Assembly (NCBI GenBank): GCA_025331435.1
Contig: JAIWNI010000141.1
Span: forward strand, 1-59,121
Length of the DNA stretch: 59,121 nucleotides
Reading direction: 5' to 3'
Source: Choanephora cucurbitarum
Taxonomy: Eukaryota > Mucoromycota > Mucoromycetes > Mucorales > Choanephoraceae
In this document: positions 41,954 to 53,818 of the stretch, one piece after another
Position numbering within the stretch: the stretch's first letter is position 1
Layout of the letters: each line of letters opens with the position of its first letter
Translations under genes and position numbers: made by a program
Notes under the pieces: generated by a model
What the model was told of the DNA's origin: nothing
Database searches by the model: none
What the model saw: the letters and a program-made list of their open reading frames with translations, nothing else

Positions 41954-43368
41954 TAGATACGCAGATAGTCTTGCAGAGATCCGCTAGGCTTGGAAACTCT
42001 GCCGGAGCGTGTAGTGAGCTCCTGAGATGAAGAGGTGGAATGGCGCTGGCGTTCCTGGTGACGGAGCTTAGAGATCGAGTTCCTCACACTGGGACTAAGA
42101 GAGGCAGGGCGCTTGGTGCGTCTGTCTGTGTCCGTATTAGATGACTGAGACGGAGGGGACAGAGGAGTGGAAGGGGCACCTTCAGGTAGTTCCTCGTCCA
42201 ACACTGCCATCTGCTCATCGCACATATCGATATCATTCAAAAGACTATCCGGTATGTCATGGTTGCTCTCGTCTGAAGAAAGGGGAGTTTCTTCAGCCAT
42301 ATCCTCTTGGGTCTCCAAAATCTCTTGGGAAATTATAACATTTTCATCGTATATAGTCTCATGGTCCATTGTATCATCAGCAGAAGCCACAATGGATGCA
42401 GCCATATCTACACGAGGTTGAGTTTTGGGAAGGGACTCATCAATTTCCTTCCGAATGGGGGTACTGGTGGTAGAAGCGACGGGTCTAGCTCGTTTGCGAT
42501 TGGCATTCCAAGGTGCCAAAGGACAAGCAGCACGGAGGTGGTCTGTCTTATCGCAAATGAAGCATGCCTTACGTCTAGGCTTTAATGCAGGACAATTAAT
42601 GCGAATATGGTCGTCGACATGACAGAAGGTACAAATAGGCTTCATGTCACTCCACACCAGATGTAGATTATGATCCTTCTTCCATGATTGAACTTGGGGA
42701 GTTAGATCCTTATAACTCTTAGTAACGTCTCGATTCAAAGTAACGTATCCTCTGCCATTAAACCATTCTCCCTCTGCCGTATGTTTAAGACCAATTTCCA
42801 AAATTTCGCCAAATTGGTGGAAAATCTCAAGTAAACGAGGCTGCAACGTAGCTGCAGTACCAAAAGGAATATTAGAGATGCCGATCCGAACAACTCGTGC
42901 ATTGCCATCCATGGTGGCTGACATCTTAATAAGATCGTCCTGTAATTTAAAAGGGGTGGAGAGGGCTTCTAGGCGATCTGCAGCTGTTTCAAAACCAATT
43001 TCAATATATCGTTGGGTGCGACCCACACGACGATCTCTCAGACCAACACCCTTGGGGAATTGATCGCGCAAAACAAGATTCAAACTTCGAGAACTAAAGT
43101 TTATTCCTTCAAACTGCTTAGCGTCTATAGCGATAGAGTAGTCCTCGGTTGCCTGGAGGAAGATCGTGGTACTCATGGAGGAACTCTCATCAGGAGAACC
43201 CGCATTTTCAGTAAGCGAGAGTGGTTGTCTTTTCTGGACCTTAACCATTTGTGCCCAGGTGCGAAAGGTGAAAGGTTGATTATTAGGGTTGTGGGTGGAG
43301 GATGATACTTCTGTTGAAATACCATCCACCTTCCTTATATGGTTCGGATCAGTAGTGGAAAGAGCCAT
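41953..43368 (-). CDS. LINE ORF1: nucleic-acid-binding protein with two CCHC knuckles
   Basis: 471 aa. The middle (about residues 65-230) has features of an RRM/DUF4283-like fold (IAIDAKQFEGINF, GRGYVTLNRD). Two perfect CX2CX4HX4C zinc knuckles follow (CTFCHVDDHIRINC and CFICDKTDHLRAAC). The rest is Ser/Asp/Glu-rich and disordered. It is expected to coat element RNA in the ribonucleoprotein particle. The ATG lies immediately inside the target duplication, and the frame ends in the TAATG overlap with ORF2. Confidence 0.92.
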   Translation of the reverse strand: MALSTTDPNHIRKVDGISTEVSSSTHNPNNQPFTFRTWAQMVKVQKRQPLSLTENAGSPDESSSMSTTIFLQATEDYSIAIDAKQFEGINFSSRSLNLVLRDQFPKGVGLRDRRVGRTQRYIEIGFETAADRLEALSTPFKLQDDLIKMSATMDGNARVVRIGISNIPFGTAATLQPRLLEIFHQFGEILEIGLKHTAEGEWFNGRGYVTLNRDVTKSYKDLTPQVQSWKKDHNLHLVWSDMKPICTFCHVDDHIRINCPALKPRRKACFICDKTDHLRAACPLAPWNANRKRARPVASTTSTPIRKEIDESLPKTQPRVDMAASIVASADDTMDHETIYDENVIISQEILETQEDMAEETPLSSDESNHDIPDSLLNDIDMCDEQMAVLDEELPEGAPSTPLSPPSQSSNTDTDRRTKRPASLSPSVRNSISKLRHQERQRHSTSSSQELTTRSGRVSKPSGSLQDYLRI

Positions 43369-43376
43369 GACGAATG

Positions 43377-43391
43377 TGTATATTCCTATTT
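43377..43391 (+). repeat. LINE target-site duplication, copy 2
   Basis: TGTATATTCCTATTT, identical over 15 bases to 37938-37952; the bases outside differ, which sets the boundary. Confidence 0.9.
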
Positions 43392-44613
43392 AGCAAAATG
43401 GTTCATTGTTGTGACTGTTTGTTAGCATGACTGAATGATTTTAATAGATTCCTCCTCTCTTTATCTTTCTTCTTACTTTTATATGAAGCGATTTATTGAT
43501 GTGGACATATCAAACACTGAGAAAAGATACATGATATATTCTTGCTTCAAATGAAATAACCTGTCTGGTTCCTGATAAAATAGAATATAAGGTATTTAAG
43601 AAATTGCGTAGTTAGAAGGAAAATGTATTCCTTTATCTCACTCTTTCTATTACTTGCAATACACAGTATACTTGAAACAATGAAAGCTGCAACATCTGTA
43701 CATGTAATACGTGCATTGGGCACTCGTTTGTTACATGAGCAAACAGCAATATTCTTCATGGCTTGATCTAGGAAGTTAAAGAACGAGAGCAAGAACATTT
43801 CTGCTGTTTTGGCAAGTCAGCTCACTAAAAACTTCGCGATGTGAATTAAGAAAAAGCATCTTACAAGAAAGTCGAAGGCTCATCTGTCTGTCGTGTTTCG
43901 TATTGGCCTTTCTAATGATATAGCTGGAGCACCAACATAGAAAGCAGATTATGTGTTTGAGATATTACCACCTCTGGTGTCACAATATTGTTCTTTGGTA
44001 CAGAAACTGATGTGTTGAAATTGATGAAGTAAGTATTTATTTGAAAACTGATTTATATAGACATCGACTCATTCAAATGCTTTTCTTTTGTAGACTTTTC
44101 TTTGTTTCTTTACAGACGCGTTACGATCGTGTGTGTTCTAATCTAGATACCGGTTAACTGTGTAGATTGCACAGGATCCGTTGCTTTCGGTATTATATGG
44201 CCGTAGCTTGATTGTGTATGATCTATTCACTTTCCAGCTGAGATATAACTTTGGAATTCCGGCGAAAAGTCAATCTTGTCAGAATTTATAAGTTTCAACG
44301 CATCTTTCATCGTTGAGAACCTTGAAGTAGAAGGCTGGTCAGATTTAGTCTTTGATGAAATGAAAAAAACAAGCTCAAGAGATGAATTTCAAACTGGTAA
44401 AATATCTATTGCTATATTTAAAGTGCTGATCCACATTAACACATTGGGTTAGTTGCGTGGTAATTGGAAGACCTGCTGCAACAAAACCAACAAGCTGATG
44501 AAGGCAGTAAGATCAATCATTTTCCGATATAGTTCTATACTAACTTATTTCTGAATTTATTAGAAAGATGCAAGCCAGTCTCACCAGCAAAGTACATCAT
44601 CATCAAGATTCTA
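43392..44613. other. region upstream of orphan nuclease-like gene
   Basis: Mostly AT-rich. Between 43950 and 44580 short open pieces with splice-like borders occur on the plus strand (for example TILFFGTETDVLKLMK ending at a GTAAGT, about 44033). These could be upstream exons or decay products of the following gene. No continuous model was found. A minus-strand frame at 43547-43798 shows no motif. Confidence 0.35.
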
Positions 44614-45874
44614 ATGTGTTTTTATGAAGTGAAGCGACATGAATATGAGAAAAAGTTCCGTAGCTGTACAAAATGGACACTCAAGTCTTGTCGTGTCGTG
44701 GAAGAAGTTATATTTGAAAAAGCAAAGGACTTCAAATTTGAACAGTAAGTTAAGGTATTCAATGCGTAGCGTACAATTGTATTGATATTTGATATTAGCC
44801 CTGCCCAGCAGCTGATAATGGATGTAGATGATGACATCTGGGTTGACGCGTTTACAAAAGAAGAGCTTGATGAGATCAAGAGTGCCTGCAACTGCCAACT
44901 GTTTGATGAGCTGCCAAGTGATGTTTATGATTTGACCAGCAAAGTTGTTGAAAAAGTAAGTTTTTTTTTATTGATACTGCGTAAACTTGACTTATCCTCT
45001 ATTGTGCAGAACAACTATGACGATATTGTTCAAAGAATCAACTCCATGAGCAATAATGTACGCAAGGCACCTGTTGAGTCGTGGCTGAAGGGCTCTTTCC
45101 AGAATGCAGTTGACTTGTTCTTTAACCAAGACACTATCAAAAATGACTTCAGAAGTGAAAACCATCTTCTGTATACAATCTGGTATTTGTTGACTAGTTT
45201 GAATAAAACTACACAGATTGAAACTGATGGGTAAGCTAAACTTATTTTTTTTTATCTAAAGTCGTACACTAATTACTTTACTCTCATTAGGAATGCGTCA
45301 TCTATGTCTTCAAGAAATGAAGCAAACAGAAAAAGAAGCCTATCATCATATGATGCCACCAACACCACCTCCAACTCAAGAATGGCGGACTTCTACTATA
45401 AATATCTTGACTATGAGATGGGCTGTATAGAAATTGGCTTGAAAGACAAGGGCCAATGGGCCACCAAAGAGTTCAACGAACTCAATTTCAAATGTCCTTT
45501 GATGCTAGCATCGATGTTGCACGAGCTTTCGTCAGCTTATTCCTTGGTTGATAAGATGAAACTATGCACAGTAGGCTTTGTTATCAGTGGTGAACAAATT
45601 CCTTCCTCTATATTATACTTTCGCCTATCTCCTAAAAAAAGGTTTTACGTGTACAGCTTTGTCTGTTAATTTCTCACCTGGCTCCACTCTTGTTGTCGTT
45701 AAGTCTGACCGCTTTCTTTTCTGTGAAAACATCACAGAATTCAAGAAGATTGTTCCCTTGTTGCATCTTGCCTACCATGCAAAATGCATATTTGAGAAAA
45801 ATGTCAATGAAATAGTCCAAAGCTTCCAGCGCCCAATGGAATACGTCTTGAGAAGCAAAAGACTTCGTGAATAG
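44614..45874 (+). CDS. orphan five-exon protein, possibly nuclease-fold
   Basis: Exons 44614-44744, 44799-44955, 45010-45230, 45291-45589 and 45642-45874 join in phase to 346 aa with no stops. I do not recognise a named family. N-terminal part is helical and acidic (DVDDDIWVDAFTKEELDEIK). The centre is a Ser/Asn-rich linker (SSMSSRNEANRKRSLSSYDA). The C-terminal domain has a beta-alpha pattern with YLDYEMGCIEIGLKDKGQW, then CTVGFVISGFTCTALSVNFS and LVVVKSDRFLFC. The D ... E-x-x-x-K arrangement is loosely reminiscent of PD-(D/E)XK nuclease-like proteins that are multi-copy in mucoralean genomes; this is inference. It sits in a transposon-rich region, so it may belong to a repeat family. An ATG further upstream cannot be excluded. 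Confidence 0.6.
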
Positions 45875-48800
45875 ATTGTTTGTAGGGTATTTACCACATC
45901 CAATTCTATTTGCACTTAGAAGTCCGGCCATATTATAAAGAGGTTTTTATCGTGTTCAACACTTTTTCTCTTCACCTAATAAAAACAGGCCTTATTTTTG
46001 TCTCGTTAACTTTACAGTTCAGATTACACATCCGAGATAAATACAACGGTTTGATTGTCTTTCTTCCCTTTTCTTCTTCAAAAAAAAGAAAACTCATACA
46101 ACCCTCTCCTTCTTTCTTTTTTCTGTGTTTGCTTTATACATCTTAAATATAAGTTGTCGAGTCTCTCTTTTTTCTGTGTGCAGCCTTCTTTCCAATCGCA
46201 TTGTTAGGATGTAGCAAAGATTTGATCAGTCAAAAAATTAGTGAACAAGAAATAAAAAATCACGAAGCTCTGTAGGCCATGATTCTTTACAGATGTGTTT
46301 ATTACGTGTGTCTTGACATATGATAAGTTACCTTGATGAGCGTTTGTTGCAAATGTCGAGAATTGAAGTCTGTTATGGCTATCTCTACTTCAACTGCGGC
46401 AATCGCTCAGACAACATGAGGCTAGCAAAAAAAAAAAAGACACTATGGATATATTTACTTCTTGGTATTGTGCTGACCGAAAGACTAAATGTATTCGAAT
46501 GTAGACTAGTGAATTCTAAATATTTCAGGAACAATACTTACTTGTGTACAGAAAGATACTTGCATAAATACAAGATGTAAAGGGAAGACACTGAGAGCCT
46601 CAGTCGGATGCAACCCGGATTTGTCAAAACCGGTAAGCAAGAGTCAGAGACACTGAAAGCCTCAGTCGGATGCAATCAGGCGCTGCATTGCTTACTGAGA
46701 AAGAAGACGAAAAAACAGCAAGGTCAAGAAAAGACTTCCACTAACTGACGTTAGGTCGCATTTAAACTCAAGTATCATGTTATTTTATGCTGTACGAGAG
46801 TCACTAGCATCTGATGAGTAACATAAAGAGATTAAATGGGCTTTATATTTAAACCGACACTACTTGATGAAAACCACTCATTAGTACGAAGTCAATAAAT
46901 AAATGCAACAAGTGATTTTTCATAATGCGACAAAGTGAAATGGAAAGACTGTAACCTTTAAAATAGCTCATTTAAAGATCATTCGGCTTAGTGATAGATT
47001 TTACTTTGCTTTACTATTTTACTAGACATTATAACAAGCATAATTCTTTGATTTCGTCCTTTTATTTGCTTTCTTCTCCAAATACTTTACTCTCAGCCAC
47101 AAACTAAAGCTAATATGTTAAGTTGGACTGTAGGAATAAAACAATGGTCAAGCACTCAAGCGACAAATGCTTAGGTAGACGCTTCAGGCACGAATGGAAT
47201 GGACAAAATAAATGAACAGAAGGATTAGTAATTGCTTGACTGTAAAAACTAATTTTAAGTATATGTTCATCTTTGGTTTTTGATGCAGCGATATGTTATG
47301 TTGCATTAACTCAGATCAACTTGACGAATATTCTTTTTTCTTGTATTTAAACTTTTGGAAGTATTCTAAATAAAACTCCTATGTTATACTAGTTGTTAGA
47401 ATAAGAGAAGTGCGCATACTAACCAGAAATTCGTTTGTGCTATCTAGTAGAGACCTTTTTTGTCAATAGAAAACTTCGTCGGTATTTTCTTAATGACGTT
47501 GTAATACAAGCATCATTTGCCTAAATTCGATATAATATTAAGTAGATGGCATACGTATTCTAAATGCTACTCATTGACGACATAGGCCTTTTCTTTGTTG
47601 CTGTAAAGATAGGGTGTTCTGACACAGCTTATACAAAAGAGATTTGAGTAACGGTGATTATTGACACACTTTGAGAAATAAAAACTGAATCTCGCAACCA
47701 AATGAAATTCAGTAAAAAAAAGACTTTACTTCTCCTCATGTGCTCAATACCTCATCTTATAGACAACCTGATTTGATGAGCATAGACAAACAGCAATACC
47801 TCTGTTCTACCTTATGGATACTATTTTGAGGCTTCTCTTTCTCTTCCAAGTAGAAAGAGAGTATTGACTTGCTACATGTTTTACATGACATGTAAGATCA
47901 TGCCAAAAGTTGCATAAAATCACAAATGTGTCAAGATCTCAAAAGCAGCCTTGCGTTTTAGGTCTTATTGCCAATACGATAGAAAAAGTGGGACGACTAT
48001 TGATGTGTGAAATGACTTTTTGAAGAAAAAGCAATCAAGTGTGAAATATTTTAAAAGAAAAACTGCAGGCTAGAATAAGCTACTATATGTCTAAGGTGAG
48101 CGAGAGGAAAGTTATTTCTTATATTGATATCACTGGTATATATAGATTTAGTTTGTTACCTCTCAAAATAAAAAAAAACCCCCATTGTTTTGAGCAGACA
48201 TGAAGTTAATTGAATTTTCTATAGACTGGAGGTAGATAACAGTATTAAGTACATTGTTGCTGTCATATGTTTCGCGAAAGAGAGAATCACATAGCGTATG
48301 AGTGCTTTAAACTTGTTGCTTTATCAGAGACAAATAAAAAAATAACAACTTGCAACTACTACTCGAATAAGTTTATTATGTAAAATAAATGAGATTTTCA
48401 GAGTTATCTACTTTCAAGTAAGCTGGATATGTCTGTATTTGTATTGTTTGATTTAATAATGAGAAAAGACTGGTTCAAGATGTACAATGTATGACCTTTA
48501 GTCATATCTTGCATTATCTATCTATCTATAAGCAGTTACTTATAGCAGGTCAACTTTATGATTCTTCCATTACTTCACAAGGAAAACAACTTCATTGTTC
48601 CTTTTAGTTCAGATAAGATTATAGACAACACCATTTCTGTATAAAATGCATGGCATCTTGAGCTTAGGAGTAACACCAAATCTCTCTTCAGATTACCGGT
48701 GAAGCGTTGGTTGCTACATTCGAAGCTCAAGCGTATCACTCTATAAGATGCTTATTCACCTCCTAAGCCTAAACAGAGGCAATTACTACTTATTTCTGTT

Positions 48801-49043
48801 GCTCTATACAACGATATTGCTTTCATTAATTATGAGGTCAATAAACATACATTTGTTATCATACGAGCTGAAGGTTTTAGTTGTTATACAGCTAACACAG
48901 CTAATGCAACTGCCAACTTCTTCTGAGGCAATAATGTTTAGTTGGTAAGAATGAGATCCCGGCTCGGAATACCGTTAAATCACGTGATTGTCCGGCATTG
49001 TTTTATAGGATATATTGTAACTTAAAAAAAAATTATCGTACAA
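45875..49043. other. 3.2-kb AT-rich gene-free stretch
   Basis: No gene is supported; an open frame at 46320-46580 has no motif. It holds a pair of 27-bp direct repeats (listed separately). An 8-bp palindrome TCACGTGA at 48980-48987, an E-box-type core, lies about 60 bases before the tRNA gene. Confidence 0.5.
46587..46675 (+). repeat. pair of 27-bp direct repeats with internal dyad
   Basis: 46587-46613 and 46649-46675 both read GACACTGAGAGCCTCAGTCG (second copy with A for the second G of GAGAG) and continue GATGCAA. Each copy contains CTGA-G/A-AGCCTCAG, a small inverted repeat. A 35-base spacer lies between them. Confidence 0.85.
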
Positions 49044-49117
49044 GCCCGGTTGGCCCAATTGGATAAGGCATCCGTCTTCTAAACGGAAGATTACGGGTTC
49101 GACCCCCGTACTGGGTT
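49044..49117 (+). tRNA. tRNA-Arg (anticodon UCU)
   Basis: A cloverleaf can be drawn. The acceptor stem GCCCGGT pairs with ACTGGGT (with two G-U pairs). A D-arm lies around GCCCAATTGGATAAGG. The anticodon stem TCCGT/ACGGA encloses loop CTTCTAA, anticodon TCT. The T-arm is ACGGG-TTCGACC-CCCGT. No intron is present. A T-rich stretch (TTTTATTTTA, about 49125) can end polymerase III transcription. It reads AGA codons. Confidence 0.95.
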
Positions 49118-51079
49118 CTCTTACTTTTATTTTACATATTTAAGTGCAGTGCATGTAGCATCTTTGCGAAGTAATCTTTTTCAATGATCTTTTTGGAGTT
49201 TTTTTTTTTGCAATAGAGTAACAGTGTTACAGGGCAAAGATAAGGTTTTGCTAGCAATAAGTAGGAGTTAATGATGCATGTTGACTACAGAGAGGGTTGA
49301 TTGTATATGCGATTACCATCCTGTTGTTTAGGTAACGAAACTTAAAAGATAAAATACAATATAAACGAAAAGTAAATAAGATGATAAAATCGATGCAATG
49401 ATTAAGCGTACTAGCAATTAACCATGGGAAGCCTCTGAAAACATACAGATCTGGCCTGTTCTATGGGTCAATGTCACTGATATATGATAAAAATAAAGGT
49501 AAGAAAGAGTTTTTGGCTTTTTTGTTTAAAAAGGTATTAGTGTTTATATCTATTCATCCTAATGTTGCAGTCTTGTCCAAAAGGATTTAAATAAGTTATT
49601 TAACGAGCCATTAACTATCTGAATGTGCTGCTGGCCAGCTGAATAATCTACTGATGAAGTTTTGTTGTAGAAGATTTGAAAGTTTTCCAGACAAGGTAGT
49701 ATTTCGACATTCGATTCGTACCATAAGTAAATGCCAATGTAAGCTTTAACTGATATTGTGACAATCTCAATAAAAGTAGTGTAATAAAAAAAGATCAGAA
49801 GAGGATAAGACAGATTTACTTTTGTTGATTTGTAGTAGTAGAAAGAGAGAAGAGCATTAAGAAGTACTAGAGTATTTGGCTATAAGACGCTATGTAATGT
49901 GCACTAAATTTCTAGTCGTTTGATTGTAGATGTAGATAAAGTGGAACAAAGGAGGCATGATTCTTACAAAAAGATGCAATGGCAATATACAACAGCAAAT
50001 GAACTTTACATAATGTATTAGAGTAATAGATGTTAATAGGTAAGTATACCAATTCACAACAAATCCAAATGTGTTACAATAAATACTTGGTTCAAGAGTG
50101 TTTGGCTTAAGAGTACGCTTTATATAAGAGTGCAATTCTTCAGCTTGAAAATTACTTCAAGCGCTAAAGTATCATTAACAGTCGCTTTATTTAAAGAAGT
50201 CAAGGACTACTATATAATCTGAAGGAAGTAAAGTTAGATTGTAATCAACTATATAAACAGATAATCCAACGAGGCTTCATATACATAAGATGTAAACTTT
50301 GTGAAATGTGACAAAGGACTAGAAAGATCTGTCATATGGTATGGATAATGGAATCAAGCATACAGGTTGGAATTGGGAAAAGCAAGAAAAATCAAAAAAA
50401 CATGTAAATAAAAAGACAGATACTGTGTAGAGTATTAATCTATATCGTGATTTAAAAGCTGGTCTAGGTATAGGCAATAAAGCAGATAGTATAGCGAGAC
50501 TTCAACATGCCAAGCAATCAGTAGGAAAGTAACGGACATCTAACAGTAGAATATTAAGAAAACTATACAATGAAAGAGTGACATAAGTCTGGGTATTAGA
50601 GGAAAAAGGAAAGCCGGTGTTTAGGGTAGTCAAAACAAAATCGTATTGTTTTTACGGAAACTGCTTTCACAGTCAGTCTAGCGAGTTTTCATGTGCATGA
50701 GCTTTTGGTTCGTACTATCCTAGTACAGATATCTAATTCTGCATAGGCCTTTAGAGTAGAGTGTGATGCAGTTTCATGCCCTTTTCGAAATTTGACGCTT
50801 ATAATCTATCTAAAATACAACATATCTTACTAAAAAGAGATTGCGGTATGCTGATATGAGATAATTGAACGCTGCGCATCCTCCCGAGAACATGCTCCAT
50901 CCATCTTACAGCAGAATATGGTTGATGAGAACATGCTGATGTTCTATAGAAAAAAAAAAAAGACTGAAAATCAAAAATTTCACCTTGCCCTGATATCGGC
51001 ATATTTATTTCAGAAATTGTTAACATAAAAAAAAAACTTTATTTCGTCTTGTTCTTTTTATTGCCCTGACAGAGACAGA
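49118..51079. other. 2-kb AT-rich gene-free stretch
   Basis: No coding region with recognisable features. A minus-strand frame at 49890-50135 is not supported. The last 150 bases hold purine- and A-rich runs before the start codon at 51080. Confidence 0.5.
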
Positions 51080-53799
51080 ATGACAGCAGCTTATACAGAA
51101 GAAACAGATCAACCTGATTTAATGATGGCAGAAGCACACGCGAGTAGTGACTCAGAATCAAGCTCCAGTTCCGATTCAAGCTCGGGATCAGAATCTGATT
51201 CTGAAGACGATATGGATGATCTTGTTCTGAAAGTCGAAGATGTCGTCGAATTTCACAGCGAAGACGAAGCTTCTCATTTGATGGAAGACGATACCGAAAC
51301 ACCACTTCTGATCGAAGACGATGTCGAACTGCCACCTTTGATCGAACACGATACCAAGCTAACAACTTTAATTGAGCAAAAAACTAAATCCACACCTCTG
51401 ATCGAGCACCATACCAATCAACATCAGGAAACACTTGTTACAGAATCACTTTCTATCAACCACGATATTGAAATGAGTCCTATAGATCATGTTATGGAAT
51501 CTCAAAAGATGGATATAGAATCTCCACATACGATCGAACACAACATTGGATCCTTCAATAAAACTAAACTAGAAGGACTCAGTACCTTACCCTCACGCTT
51601 GATGGAAGAAGACGAAGAAGAAGAGATCGAGATCTGCTCACCTAGACCGACTGATGCGCGTTCAGCGAACAATGAACTCTCTCAGATGTTTACACGTACC
51701 GAAGTAACAGATGCTCAAAGGAAACAGATCAATTTCGAAAACATGTTTATGTCGGAAGAGACTTATGAACAGTATACAACCACACGACCTTGTTTTCCAC
51801 AGTTCCAATCCACCTTTGATACTTTGATTGAATTGCAGGCTTTGAGAAAGCCCTTGCGTCAAGGCTTACCCAAACCCTTTTCCTCTTTAAAGCGTGCTCC
51901 AGAGTCAAACGAACCCAAAAAGCCAAAGCCTACTCAACTACCTTCTGTTGCACAAAGTCCTTTGGATGTCATTCTGAATAAGAGCAATACAGGAGGAAGA
52001 GTCTTGACCCGAGCTCAACTGCAACAACAACAACAACAAAAGCAACAGACCAAATCAACTGACGAACCTATGAAAGATCTTATGGTGGCTTCTTCAGCTG
52101 CGTCTTCTTCAACTGCGTCTTCTTCAGCTGCATCTTCTTCTCAACCAACTCAGTATTCCCGATTCACAAAAGAAGAACATAAACGATTTATTACTTTGTC
52201 TGAACAAATAAGAAAAGTAAGATTTTGTTGCTTAGAAGTTTCAGGATGAGTTAACTCATCTTTTGTTTTTTGTTGTCTAGAATCAAAAGATATCAGAAGA
52301 AGATCATGAGTTTTACCGACATGTGCTTAGATGTGTAGACGAAGAGAAGCCCCTTTTCATTAAAGCGCAATGTGCAGAGGCAGTGAACTCTGGTGTTTAT
52401 GAATACTTGGACCGTCATATCGCTCGTTATTTTGAACTCTATTATCGAAGCGAACTAGAGAGATTAGAACAATACCCAGTAAGTTTATACTTTTAATTTG
52501 TACATTAACTTTTTGAGATTAACTTTTGTTTTAGCAACATTATGCATTCTTTAACTTGATCCCTATGAAGGCTCAAGCACCTATGGAGAAAAGTATTTTA
52601 TCGTACAAGAAGCATTTATCGTCCACTGGATGGATCTTAGGCTGTATCGAAAAACCAAATCTACCCAAAAAGATCGATCTTAACAGGAAATGCATCGCCA
52701 CCAGCCCTAGAGAGAGAAGAGCTAGTTTTTATCGAAAGAAAGCAGCCGATGCCATCAGTCTGGATCCAGAGGCCACTCGATTGATTTCAAGCAATAAGCC
52801 TCAGATCGCCATCTCTATAGAGAGTCTGTTGGACTTGGTGCATTTGATGCATGTTCCTATGTCAGATATGTGTATGCCATTGCAGGTCGTTGCTCATCCC
52901 AATGGTACTCAAACTCTCTGCTTTGATCATGCTTTACCTCGACAGACAGTCAATGCTCGAGAAAGAAACCGTCTGGTGTTCAGTGTCAGTTTCAAAAGCT
53001 ACATTACCGATATAAACAAAAAGCATTCAATCATACCTAGTGAGACAGTGAATGAAGAAGAAGATGAAGAAAATCTGCATTACAACTTGTGGACCTTTGG
53101 TGATCTTAATATTCTAATTCGTTATCAATCTGATGCTGAACTTCATGTAAGAAAGAACAAAAAAAAAAAAAAGAGAGAGAGAGAGGGGAAAACGTCTTAA
53201 AAAAAACAATACTTTTTTGATATAGGACAAAGAAAAGCAAAAGCCAGAAAGAGTATTGTTAGATACTAAAGTGAACTACTTTGACGGTGAATTAAGGGAA
53301 ATCATCACACCTGTTGAAAGAGCGTCTAATTGGTTCCGCTCCTATATTCATGGACATGCCAATATTATTCAAGGCCATATCAATGTGCCTAAGCATCAAG
53401 TGAATAGCATAGAAACAAAAACAATGTCAGATATTATGAGTGGAGATTGGCAGCCTCATTACGAGACAGGAGTGCTATTACATCTCTTTACAAACCTTCA
53501 CAGGTAAGAGCATCTTTCAATATCTATCATCATGCTGACTTGCCTATTTTTTTCTCTCTCTCTCTCTTAAAACTCATAGAATGCTAAAACCTGGTCATTA
53601 TCTGTTACGACACGAACCCAATGAGCCCAATTTGCTTATCTTTCAAAATACAGATAAAAAGGGTGGCTCAGAACTCAATTTGAGTACACTTTTTAAACCT
53701 CTGCCAGACATGGGCAGTGCAGAGTCATGTTATGTACCTTATTGGCCATCTGGTGAAAGTGAAAAAGACCAAATTCGATGGGCATTTCCTCCCCAATAA
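51080..53799 (+). CDS. ICE2/NARG2-like protein (little elongation complex), 5 exons
   Basis: Exons 51080-52216, 52281-52478, 52535-53146, 53226-53503 and 53580-53799 give 814 aa, all in phase. The first 230 residues are acidic and low-complexity, with an SSSSSDSSSGSESDSEDD run and imperfect repeats of the type PLIEHDTK. A Gln run (QLQQQQQQKQQ) and a Ser/Ala run lie near 330-360. The conserved C-terminal half has NLWTFGDLNILIRYQ, a PKVxY-like VLLDTKVNYFDGE, GDWQPHYETGVLLHLFTNLH and MLKPGHYLLRHEP. These resemble the C-terminal domain of NARG2/ICE2, a partner of ELL in small nuclear RNA transcription. Identification is from pattern memory and moderate; a search with that domain would decide. It is convergent with the next gene, the two stops being 19 bases apart. 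Confidence 0.65.
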
Positions 53800-53818
53800 A
53801 GAAAACATATATAGTTTA

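Larger units (their letters stand above)
37953..43376 (-). mobile_element. full-length LINE retrotransposon with two intact ORFs
   Basis: On the minus strand the element runs from about 43376 to a poly(A) tail (plus-strand T-run 37950-37982). It carries ORF1 and ORF2 without stops and is flanked by perfect 15-bp duplications. Only about 8 bases separate the duplication from the ORF1 ATG, so the 5' UTR is absent or extremely short. The 3' UTR is about 95 bases. Perfect duplications, intact frames and an uninterrupted A-tail together point to a recent insertion. The APE endonuclease, RT and terminal zinc finger order fits L1/Tx1- or Tad-like LINEs; the clade was not resolved. Confidence 0.93.

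Noticed and set aside
41100..43300. Plus-strand frames of 60-170 codons
   Set aside because: Shadows of the LINE ORF1 and ORF2 on the opposite strand.
46320..46580. 86-codon plus-strand frame
   Set aside because: No domain, lysine run from an A-tract, no neighbours that support a gene.
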